From Campylobacter massiliensis (GTDB lineage: Bacteria; Campylobacterota; Campylobacteria; Campylobacterales; Campylobacteraceae): a DNA stretch of 64,000 nt. Of the stretch, positions 57,257 to 64,000 are shown piece by piece. Position 1 is the first letter of the stretch. The number at the start of each line of letters is the position of its first letter. Made by a program: the position numbers and the translations under genes. Under the pieces are notes generated by a model, which was not told the DNA's origin, did not search any database, and saw only the letters and a list, made by a program, of their open reading frames with translations. The stretch lies in contig NZ_JACLZK010000002.1 of assembly GCF_014253065.1 (NCBI RefSeq), forward strand, positions 827,469 through 891,468, read 5' to 3'.

Positions 57257-58083
57257 TGAATTTTTTCGCCAAACCCTCCTTCGACAACCACCCCTGCTTT
57301 AGCAAAAAAGCGTCCGCCGTCTGCGGGCGCGTACACCTTCCCGTAGCGCCGCATTGCAATATCCAATGCAATTTTTGCAACCGCATCTACGACTGCGCCA
57401 ACGAAAATCGCCCCGGCGTAACGGGGAGGGTGCAAAGCCCGGATGAGGCCGTGGAATACGTGGAAAATCTATTTAAATTTAGACAGGATATCTCTGTCAT
57501 CGGTATCGCAGGGCCAGGAGATCCTATGTGCGATGCCGACAAGACCCTAGCGACTTTTGAAAAATGCAAAGCCCGCTTCCCTCACGCCCTACTTTGCCTA
57601 TCCACAAACGGCCTATCTTTGCCCGAGCACGTGGATGATATCGTGCGCATCGGCGTGAGCCACGTGACGGTGACCGTTAATGCCGTAACGCCCGAAGTGG
57701 GCGGCAAAATTTATGCGTGGGTGCGCCACAAAAACAAAATTTATCACGGCGAGGATGGCGCTAGAATTCTTGGGGAGCGCCAAGAGGAAGGAATCCGCAA
57801 GCTAAAAGAAGCCCGCATGATCGTAAAGATCAATACGGTCGTAATACCTGGCGTAAATATGGCTCACGTCCCGCAAATCGCGGAAAAAGCTAAGGAGTGG
57901 CAAGCCGATATCATGAACTGTATGGCGATGATCCCCGTGCATGGCACCCCTTTTGCAAATATCAAATCGCCCTCAAACGAAGAAATTCGCAGCATGCGAA
58001 AGCTAATCGGCGGTTCCATTCATCAAATGACTCACTGCAGCAGGTGTCGCGCCGACGCATGCGGCAAGCTTTGCGAAGGGTAA
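57256..58083 (+). CDS. NifB-type radical SAM protein
   Basis: 275 residues from the ATG at 57256, coupled to the gene before. It shows the NifB pattern: HPCFSKKASAVCGRVHLPVAPHCNIQCNFCNR with the radical SAM Cys triad CNIQCNFC, then DCANENRPGVTG, AGPGDPM, VTVTVNA and at the end HCSRCRADACG. It lacks the C-terminal NifX domain found in many NifB proteins. NifB makes the carbide-containing iron-sulfur precursor of nitrogenase cofactors. No nifH, D, K, E or N is in this window, so the product here may serve another enzyme. Confidence 0.88.
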   Translation: MNFFAKPSFDNHPCFSKKASAVCGRVHLPVAPHCNIQCNFCNRIYDCANENRPGVTGRVQSPDEAVEYVENLFKFRQDISVIGIAGPGDPMCDADKTLATFEKCKARFPHALLCLSTNGLSLPEHVDDIVRIGVSHVTVTVNAVTPEVGGKIYAWVRHKNKIYHGEDGARILGERQEEGIRKLKEARMIVKINTVVIPGVNMAHVPQIAEKAKEWQADIMNCMAMIPVHGTPFANIKSPSNEEIRSMRKLIGGSIHQMTHCSRCRADACGKLCEG

Positions 58084-58141
58084 AAGCTTGCTTTGCGGCG
58101 GGTTTGTCGGCTTTTTATCGGTGCGGCAAATTTAAATTTAT

Positions 58142-58155
58142 ATCGCGGTCGCGAT
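58142..58155 (+). promoter_or_regulatory. second copy of the 14-bp palindrome
   Basis: ATCGCG-GT-CGCGAT again, 40 bases before the ATG of the decayed binding-protein gene and followed by TTTTTACG (the first copy is followed by TTTACG). It suggests that one regulator controlled both units. Regulator unknown. Confidence 0.6.
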
Positions 58156-58195
58156 TTTTACGATTTTATTTTCAAATTTTATAAAAGGAGTTAGC

Positions 58196-58955
58196 ATGGA
58201 GCTAAAACAGATTTTAAAACTAGGTCGGCGATTGCCGTTTGTTTAAATTTAGCAAGCGCAGAATCGCTCGAGCAGATCAAAAGGGGCGGCGTGATCACTA
58301 TCCTGGCCGAGGGCGTGTATTAGCCGTTTTCGTTTCATAATGAAAAGACGAACTAATGGGCTACAACGCCGAGATAGTAAAAGCCGTCGCAAACAAACTA
58401 GGACTAAAGCCTAAATTTATCGAAGCCTCGCGGGATGCTATGTTAGCAGTGTTTGATGCAGGCAAAGCAGACACCGTGTTTAACCAGGCAAGCATCACCG
58501 AAGAGCGCAAGAAAAAGTATGACTACTCCGTGCCGTACATGACCTCGTACTCGGCAATCATCGTGCACGAGGATAAAGACGATATCAAGAGCCTTGCCGA
58601 TCTAAATGGTAAGCGCTCTATGCTCTCGGTAAATAACATGTGGATACCGACCGTCGAAAAATACAGTGCAAAACTCGTCGTAGCGGATAGTCTAAGCAAC
58701 CAGATAAATCTCATAATCACCAAGTGCGCCGACGACATGATAGACGACGCTGCGATGTTCTACGACTACAAAAAGCACCCAAAAACCCCGATAAAGCTGA
58801 TAAAAGCGGGCGAATGTCCGATGTACACGACCGCAATCGTGCATAAAGGTAACGCCGAGCTACTAGAAGCAATAAAAAGCATTAAACGAGCTACGAGCCG
58901 AAGGCAAACTAAAAAAATATCGATGAAATATTTTGATAAGGATATTTCGGAATAA
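58196..58955 (+). pseudogene. decayed amino-acid ABC transporter binding protein
   Basis: A good ribosome site (AAAAGGAG) and ATG at 58196 open a family 3 solute-binding protein that is broken several times. The signal reads MELKQILK and then, in another frame, KTRSAIAVCLNLASAES. A TAG interrupts GVITILAEGVY/PFSFHNEK at about 58321-58323. A further frameshift leads into DELMGYNAEIVKAVANKLGLKPKF. The C-terminus shifts twice, from AIKK to ALNELRAEGKLKK and back to ISMKYFDKDISE, at runs of A. The long open stretch starts at about 58356. No transporter partner is present. Confidence 0.82.
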
Positions 58956-59207
58956 ATTTAAAAGCGGCGGGCGGGTAAATTTAAAATTTGCAAATTTAAA
59001 ATTTATGTAGCCAAATTTATTTTTCAAACTATCTTTTGACTCAAATAGATTTTTTAAATACTATTTTATAATTTTTCTACATAACATAAAACAGGTATTT
59101 TGACACCAAGAAGTCGTTAAACTAAATTTAGTAAGATTATTTTTGGCTATAGGGATATTTTGCGTAAGACTCATATAAATTTGAATACTTCAAGAACAAA
59201 TAAGCAA

Positions 59208-59238
59208 CTTACAAAAAGTTAAAGAAACTTTTTGTAAG
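59208..59238. terminator. bidirectional terminator after accA
   Basis: CTTACAAAAAGTT (59208-59220) and AACTTTTTGTAAG (59226-59238) form a perfect 13-bp stem with a 5-base loop, 20 bases past the accA stop on the minus strand. It could also end plus-strand transcripts from the decayed gene. The rest of the gap 58956-59257 is AT-rich and empty. Confidence 0.7.
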
Positions 59239-59257
59239 AGTATTCTGTTTTTTAGCG

Positions 59258-60199
59258 CTATTTGCCCTCTTCAAATGCGCCTGCAGATAAGATTTTAGCT
59301 ATTCTGGCATTTAAAAGCTCATCCACTTTTAGCTTTTCAAGTTTATCTAGCTCGGTTATAAAATAGCTCGCGAGCGCTTTTACGGCACTCTCTTTATCTC
59401 TATGAGCGCCGTTTATCGGCTCTTCTATGACATCGTCTATTAAATTTAAGCTTTTTAGATCATCAGCAGTTATTTTCAGCGCTTTGGTAGCTTGCTCTTG
59501 TTTTGACGGGTCGTTCCAAAGTATAGCTGCGCAACCCTCCGGCGAGATAACCGAAAAAACTGAATTTCGCATCATGGCTAGCTTGTCGGCTACGCCTATG
59601 GCTAGAGCCCCGCCGCTTCCGCCTTCGCCTATAACGACGGCTATCATTGGGGTTTTTAAATTTGCAAATTCAAATAAATTTCTAGCTATCGCCTCGCTTT
59701 GACCGCGCTCCTCAGCTGCAACGCCCGGATATGCGCCTGGAGTATCTATTAAAAATAGTATCGGAAGTCCGAATTTCTCAGCCATTTTAGCTACTCGCAA
59801 AGCTTTACGGTAGCCCTCTGGATGAGGCATGCCAAAATTTCTTTTTAGTTTATTTTTGGTTCCTCGGCCCTTTTGCTCGCCTATAACGACGACTTTTTTA
59901 GAGCCTATATAGCCGATAAAACAAACTATGGCTCCATCATCGCGATACGCTCTATCGCCGTGAAGCTCATAGTAATCCCTCATCATGCCTTTGATGTAAT
60001 CAATAGCATAAGGGCGATCCGGGTGACGAGCTAAAGCAAGGCGCTGAAACTCGTTAAGATTTTTGTAAATTTTAGCAGTCTCTTTTTCTAAATTTTTATT
60101 TAGAATTTCTACCGCATGTTCATCGCCGCGAATCCTCGCATTTGCGATATCATCATCTATTTGCTTAATACCTTGTTCAAAGTCTAGATAACTTGCCAT
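59258..60199 (-). CDS. accA: acetyl-CoA carboxylase carboxyltransferase alpha subunit
   Basis: With AccD transfers carboxyl from biotin to acetyl-CoA to make malonyl-CoA. The 313-residue protein has the family's crotonase-like core with [24 protein letters not shown] near residue 150 and [12 protein letters not shown] near residue 195. Its start overlaps the last base of fabF. Confidence 0.96.
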   Translation of the reverse strand: MASYLDFEQGIKQIDDDIANARIRGDEHAVEILNKNLEKETAKIYKNLNEFQRLALARHPDRPYAIDYIKGMMRDYYELHGDRAYRDDGAIVCFIGYIGSKKVVVIGEQKGRGTKNKLKRNFGMPHPEGYRKALRVAKMAEKFGLPILFLIDTPGAYPGVAAEERGQSEAIARNLFEFANLKTPMIAVVIGEGGSGGALAIGVADKLAMMRNSVFSVISPEGCAAILWNDPSKQEQATKALKITADDLKSLNLIDDVIEEPINGAHRDKESAVKALASYFITELDKLEKLKVDELLNARIAKILSAGAFEEGK

Positions 60200-61407
60200 T
60201 ATATCTTCTTAAATATAATAGAGCCGTTCGTACCGCCGAATCCAAAAGAGTTACTCATAACGGCGTTTAGCTCAGCTTTTCTAGCCACGTTTGGCACATA
60301 GTCTAGATCGCACTCCTCGTCTTTGGTTGCGTAGTTAATTGTAGGCGGTATAAGGCCTTCTTGCATAGCCATTATGGATACGACAGCCTCTATCGCGCCA
60401 GCCGCACCAAGGCAGTGTCCCGTTTGCCCCTTAGTAGAGCTAACCGGAGGCACATTGCCGCCAAAAAGAGCTTTTAACGCTGCAGTTTCGTTTTTATCAT
60501 TTGTCGGCGTCGAGGTGCCGTGTGCATTAATGTAGTCGATCTGTAAATTTCCAGCCATTTTCAAGGCCTTTTTCATCGCAGAAAGCGGTCCTTCAAGCGA
60601 AGGCGAAGTGATGTGATATGCATCGCCGCTCTCGCCAAAACCGACCACCTCGGCATAAATTTTAGCCCCTCTAGCCTTAGCGCTTTCATACTCTTCAAGT
60701 ACGAGCGCACCGCTTCCTTCACCCATTACAAAGCCGTCTCTGTCTTTATCAAAAGGTCTTGATGCCGTCTGTGGATCGTCGTTTCTAGTAGAAAGCGCCT
60801 TCATAGCCGCAAATCCGCCGATGCCTACGCCGCAAACCGTAGACTCGGAGCCTACGACTAGCATTTTTTGCGCTTCACCGACCATAATGGTTTTAGCCGC
60901 CTCAATGATGGCGTGAGTAGATGCCGCGCATGCGGTTACGCTAGAGATATTAGGCCCTTTTAGGCCATGCTCTATCGAAACTATGCCGCCCAGCATATTT
61001 ACTAGCGCAGAAGGTATAAAAAATGGAGAAATACGTCTCGAGCCTTTTTCAAGCAAGATATTGGAGTTTTTTTCGATATTAGGCAAACCGCCTATGCCGG
61101 CAGCCGAGCTAACACCGAAATTTTCAGCGTCAAATTCGCCGAAATTTGCATCAGCCATAGCCTCTTTAGCAGCTTTTAATCCAAGCTGGATAAATCTATC
61201 GACCTTTTTAACCTCCTTAGCATCCATAACGCTAAGCGGGTCAAAGTCCGTTATCTCGGCAGCAATCTGAACTGGAAAATCGCTCACGTCAAAAGAGGTT
61301 ATCTTTTTTACGCCGGTTTTACCTTCGCAGATAGCCTTAAATGAACTATCTTTGTCGAGCCCTAAAGCGTTGATCATCCCAATCCCGGTTACTACGACTC
61401 TTTTCAA
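60199..61407 (-). CDS. fabF: 3-oxoacyl-[acyl-carrier-protein] synthase II
   Basis: Elongating condensing enzyme of fatty-acid synthesis. The 402-residue protein has the catalytic Cys in [12 protein letters not shown] near residue 160, and His in [11 protein letters not shown] near residue 295 and [12 protein letters not shown] near residue 330, with the [10 protein letters not shown] end. Operon fabG-acpP-fabF-accA. Confidence 0.97.
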   Translation of the reverse strand: MKRVVVTGIGMINALGLDKDSSFKAICEGKTGVKKITSFDVSDFPVQIAAEITDFDPLSVMDAKEVKKVDRFIQLGLKAAKEAMADANFGEFDAENFGVSSAAGIGGLPNIEKNSNILLEKGSRRISPFFIPSALVNMLGGIVSIEHGLKGPNISSVTACAASTHAIIEAAKTIMVGEAQKMLVVGSESTVCGVGIGGFAAMKALSTRNDDPQTASRPFDKDRDGFVMGEGSGALVLEEYESAKARGAKIYAEVVGFGESGDAYHITSPSLEGPLSAMKKALKMAGNLQIDYINAHGTSTPTNDKNETAALKALFGGNVPPVSSTKGQTGHCLGAAGAIEAVVSIMAMQEGLIPPTINYATKDEECDLDYVPNVARKAELNAVMSNSFGFGGTNGSIIFKKI

Positions 61408-61426
61408 GATCTCTCCTTACAAAAAC

Positions 61427-61660
61427 TTATTTGTTTAGTTTCTCGATGTAGCTTACGACGTCGTTTATAGTGATCAGCTTCTCAGCGTCGCTATCAGGTA
61501 TCTCTACCTCAAATTTTTCCTCAAGAGCCATAACTAGCTCAACTACGTCAAGCGAGTCTGCGCCTAGATCTTCGATAATCTTAGACTCAAGCTTTACCGC
61601 ATCTGGAGCCACGCTTAGTTGCTCGACTACTACGTCTCTTACGTCATCAAATATTGCCAT
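61427..61660 (-). CDS. acpP: acyl carrier protein
   Basis: 77 residues, acidic, with the phosphopantetheine Ser in [18 protein letters not shown] near residue 37. Normal length. It lies between fabG and fabF. Confidence 0.97.
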   Translation of the reverse strand: MAIFDDVRDVVVEQLSVAPDAVKLESKIIEDLGADSLDVVELVMALEEKFEVEIPDSDAEKLITINDVVSYIEKLNK

Positions 61661-61740
61661 TTTCTTCTCCTAAAAATAAAAATTTCGTGATTTTAATATA
61701 TTTTAGCTTAAACTTTCGCAAAAACGTAAAATTTACGCGC

Positions 61741-62484
61741 TTACATATATAGTCCGCCGTTGATCTTTAGCGTCTCGCCCGTGACGTAGCTAGCGTGATC
61801 GCTTAGCAAAAACGCCACAGCTTCGGCCACTTCGCTAGCGCTTCCAAATCGCTTTAGCGGGATGTTGTCGCTGTAGGTTTTTTTGATCTCGTCGCTTAGC
61901 TCGCTCGTCATATCAGTCTCGATAAAGCCCGGAGTTACGCAGTTGAAACGAATATTTCTCGCCGCGCCCTCTTTGGCGAAGCTTTTGTTCATCGCGATCA
62001 TTCCGCCCTTGCTCGCAGCGTAGTTTGCCTGTCCGGCATTGCCCATCTCGCCCACGATCGAGGCTACGTTTACGACGGCGCCGAAGCGTTTTTTGCTCAT
62101 TACTTTTAGCGCCTCGCGGCATCCGATAAAGGCCGAGGTCAAATTTGCGCCTATCACGCTAGTAAAATCCTCCGTCTTCATGCGAAGCGCGAGCTTGTCG
62201 TTTGTGATACCGGCGTTATTTACGAGGTAACTTAGCTCGCCGTCGGCGTCCGCGATCAAATTTATCGCTTTTATAAACTCATCCTCGTCCGTCGCGTCAA
62301 ATTTAACCACCGCGGCCTGTCCGCCGTTTGCTACGATTTCAGCTTGCAATGCATCGGCAATTTCTGGCTTTGAGCGGTAGTTTATCCACACTTTTAGCCC
62401 CATTTGCGCTAGGGTTTTGGCTATCTGCGCGCCGATACCGCGGCTTGCGCCGGTGATTAGCACGTTTTTTCCGCTAAATTTCAT
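61741..62484 (-). CDS. fabG: 3-oxoacyl-[acyl-carrier-protein] reductase
   Basis: NADPH-dependent short-chain dehydrogenase. The 247-residue protein has the cofactor loop GASRGIGAQIA at residues 11-21, the NNAG motif, and the catalytic YAASKGG near residue 152, with the GxIET and SDHASYVTGE segments. First gene of the fab cluster; 80 bases separate it from acpP. Confidence 0.96.
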   Translation of the reverse strand: MKFSGKNVLITGASRGIGAQIAKTLAQMGLKVWINYRSKPEIADALQAEIVANGGQAAVVKFDATDEDEFIKAINLIADADGELSYLVNNAGITNDKLALRMKTEDFTSVIGANLTSAFIGCREALKVMSKKRFGAVVNVASIVGEMGNAGQANYAASKGGMIAMNKSFAKEGAARNIRFNCVTPGFIETDMTSELSDEIKKTYSDNIPLKRFGSASEVAEAVAFLLSDHASYVTGETLKINGGLYM

Positions 62485-62582
62485 TTTTTCTCCTTGATTT
62501 CAAATTTGACCCGCATTTTATCAGACGAAAGCTAAAAAACCGATTTTGCGGCGCAAAACCCGCTGGCGTAAATTTTAGCCAG

Positions 62583-62939
62583 CTATCTCGTCAGCTCAAA
62601 GCTAAGATCGATCAGATCCTCCACCTGCTCGGACGCGATTTTGGAGCTTAAATTTACGCTGATCCAATGCTTTTTATTCATATGATAGGCGGGCAAAATT
62701 TGATCACCGTCGCGCAAAATCGCCGCGAGATCGGGCTTGCATTTTAGATTTAGTATCTCTAGCGCTTCCCCGCTTTTAAGCCCCAGCTTGCCGCCGTCCA
62801 CGCGCATAAAAACGGCGAACCATTTTCGGTTTTTCGCGTGGCGAAACACGGCAAATGCGGGGTGCTTGTCAAATACTCGCTCGCCCTGCGCGCCGAATTT
62901 CTCCTTTATGTAGCTAAAAACTCGCTTCCGTGCGGGCAT
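62583..62939 (-). CDS. MmcQ/YjbR-family protein
   Basis: 118 residues from the ATG at 62939, which overlaps the tag stop (TGATG); a longer frame runs into tag. Family motifs: HPAFAVFRHAKNRKWFAVFM and YHMNKKHWISV. Cytoplasmic, a CyaY-like/DUF419 fold, function unknown; some members are DNA-binding. Coupled to tag. Confidence 0.85.
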   Translation of the reverse strand: MPARKRVFSYIKEKFGAQGERVFDKHPAFAVFRHAKNRKWFAVFMRVDGGKLGLKSGEALEILNLKCKPDLAAILRDGDQILPAYHMNKKHWISVNLSSKIASEQVEDLIDLSFELTR

Positions 62940-63541
62940 CACTTGCCTCCTTTGCAAAAGCAGGCGTCCAGATGATCGTCCACTACGCCCGCGCTTTGCA
63001 AAAACGCATAGACGCTCGTGGGTCCCAGAAATTTAAATCCGCGCTTTTTCATCTCTTTTGCGACGAAATCCGCAAGCGGCGTGGTAGCTGGGATCTGCTT
63101 TATGTTCTCATAGTGATTTATGATGGGCTTGCCGTCAAATTTGGGATCGAATTTAGGCAAAAGATAGCCCCAAAGATAGTCGTAAAAGCTGCCAAACTCG
63201 CTTACGACGGCGAGGAATGCGCGGGCGTTTGCGGCGAGCGAGTTTAGCTTTAGGCGGTTTCTGATGAGTGCTGGATTTTGCATAAATTTTGCCGTCTGCT
63301 CCTCGCCGTAGAGCGAAATTTTATGCGCGTCAAATCCGTCAAACGCCGCTCTCATCGCCTCGCGTTTAAGCAGCACCGCATGCCACGAGATACCCGCCTG
63401 AAAGCCCTCAAGCACGATGAGCTCGAAAAATTTCGCATCGTCTTTTATGAGCTTGCCCCACTCCTCGTCGTGATATACGCGCTCTAGCTCGCTTTTCTCC
63501 GCCCAGTCGCAGCGGATTTTAGGTTTTTGAGTATTTTGCAA
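62939..63541 (-). CDS. tag: DNA-3-methyladenine glycosylase I
   Basis: Excises 3-methyladenine from DNA. The 200-residue protein has RCDWAEKSELERVYHDEEWG near residue 9, the helix-hairpin-helix-like GFQAGISWHAVLLKREAMR near residue 47, and a C-terminal FLQSAGVVDDHLDACFCKGG that binds zinc. Full length. Confidence 0.94.
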   Translation of the reverse strand: MQNTQKPKIRCDWAEKSELERVYHDEEWGKLIKDDAKFFELIVLEGFQAGISWHAVLLKREAMRAAFDGFDAHKISLYGEEQTAKFMQNPALIRNRLKLNSLAANARAFLAVVSEFGSFYDYLWGYLLPKFDPKFDGKPIINHYENIKQIPATTPLADFVAKEMKKRGFKFLGPTSVYAFLQSAGVVDDHLDACFCKGGK

Positions 63542-63786
63542 ATTTAGCTCCTTGTTCGTACAAATTTGAGAGATTGTAGCGAAATTTAGGTTAAGAATGA
63601 TGACGGGGAATCAAATTTTACCCGACAAAATTTGATTTAAAAATTCGGAAAATTTGAAAGTGATTGAAGCCGTTTTTACAAAATTTAAAAGTATCGCAAG
63701 CCGAATTCTCGAATTTAATCTTAAATTTGACCCGCGATACGAAATAAGATTTGAAAGTATTTCGAGGCGCTTTTTAGGGTTGCGCG

Positions 63787-63838
63787 GCTAAAATTTTGCA
63801 CAGGCTAGACAAAATAGTCTGTCAAGCAAAATTTTAGC
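63787..63838. repeat. 52 bp hairpin repeat (second family member)
   Basis: GCTAAAATTTTGC (63787-63799) and GCAAAATTTTAGC (63826-63838) pair perfectly; inside are AGAC and GTCT forming an inner stem. Read on the plus strand it aligns without large gaps to the minus strand of 1725-1775, including the AGGCTAGAC core. It lies in a gene-free stretch (63542-63873) 35 bases past the stop of the flavoprotein gene and may terminate it. Confidence 0.65.
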
Positions 63839-63873
63839 AAGCTCCGCAAAAAGCGTCCGAAAGACGCCGCAAA

Positions 63874-64000
63874 TTAGCCTATATTCTCTCCCGCAATCAT
63901 ACCAAACGTTAAGCAGTCAGCTATCGCTACGCTACCTAAGCGGCTAGCTCCGTGTACGCCGCCGGTGATCTCGCCTGCGGCAAATAATCTTGGGATCGGC
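63874..64000 (-). CDS. flavocytochrome c / fumarate-reductase-like flavoprotein (partial)
   Basis: The gene runs off the right edge; 42 C-terminal residues are visible. They read [20 protein letters not shown], then [21 protein letters not shown] and stop, which is the FAD-binding C-terminus of the fumarate reductase / flavocytochrome c family. Its 5' part, and so any heme domain or signal, is outside the window. Confidence 0.85.
   Translation of the reverse strand, partial: PIPRLFAAGEITGGVHGASRLGSVAIADCLTFGMIAGENIG

Noticed and set aside
57256..58083. A nitrogen-fixation cluster
   Set aside because: Only the NifB-type gene is present; no nifH, D, K, E or N can be seen in the window, so fixation cannot be claimed.

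Overview
The window looks like chromosomal DNA of a Campylobacter, most likely one of the oral, formate- and hydrogen-using species (C. rectus / showae / curvus / concisus type). The evidence is gene order (argS-tatA-gmk-acidic protein-fliR-ABC ATPase-tsf-rpsB, which I recall from C. jejuni), a three-gene bc1 complex with a diheme cytochrome c, a DsbI/Dba pair, a Hyf-type hydrogenase, mid-range GC, and a striking excess of the hexamer AAATTT in and between genes. The species is inference. Region 1 (1-24.2 kb) is mostly housekeeping on the minus strand: a decayed DUF2625 gene, fabI, the glycolytic operon gap-pgk-tpiA, nadD-rsfS (plus strand), a secreted hydrolase, an orphan propeller-like protein, a Tat-exported aldo/keto reductase-like protein that has lost its catalytic residues, a zinc peptidase, VanZ, argS-tatA-gmk-acidic protein-fliR, an ABC ATPase, tsf-rpsB, iadA, a Sel1-repeat protein, a YfiH-type protein and riboflavin synthase. 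Region 2 (24.4-31.3 kb) is a respiratory island: a Crp/Fnr regulator, two thioredoxin-fold proteins, a twelve-heme cytochrome c and a divergent two-component system. It is bracketed by the Crp/Fnr gene on the left and a decayed 3' end of a second copy of the same gene on the right, which suggests insertion or duplication. Region 3 (31.3-42.4 kb) is a structured, gene-free 600 bp followed by a complete group 4 [NiFe] hydrogenase operon (hyfABCEFGHI, hycH, hycI and a formate/nitrite channel), read leftward. 

Region 4 (42.7-54.5 kb) holds a small unknown gene, dsbI-dba, mnmG, a VOC protein with a G8 tract, the petABC bc1 operon, and two tandem secreted paralogues built of repeated lipocalin-like units. 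Region 5 (54.8-59 kb) is the most unusual part: behind a good promoter with a palindrome at the transcription start lies a remnant of a 2-hydroxyacyl-CoA dehydratase/activase gene, then an intact translationally linked set: a Tat-exported binding protein, a NapH-like membrane ferredoxin and a stand-alone NifB-type radical SAM enzyme, with no nitrogenase genes in sight. The same palindrome recurs before the next gene, a decayed amino-acid binding protein. Region 6 (59.2-64 kb) returns to housekeeping on the minus strand: fabG-acpP-fabF-accA, tag with a YjbR protein, and the 3' end of a flavocytochrome/fumarate-reductase-like gene cut by the window edge. 

How it fits together: the visible energy metabolism is anaerobic or microaerobic (hydrogenase, formate/nitrite channel, multiheme cytochrome, bc1 complex). 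TatA is encoded here together with three likely Tat substrates (the aldo/keto reductase-like protein, the Rieske protein and the binding protein). Several genes are in visible decay (DUF2625, dehydratase, amino-acid binding protein, second Crp/Fnr copy). I saw no tRNA, rRNA, CRISPR array, insertion sequence or phage gene.
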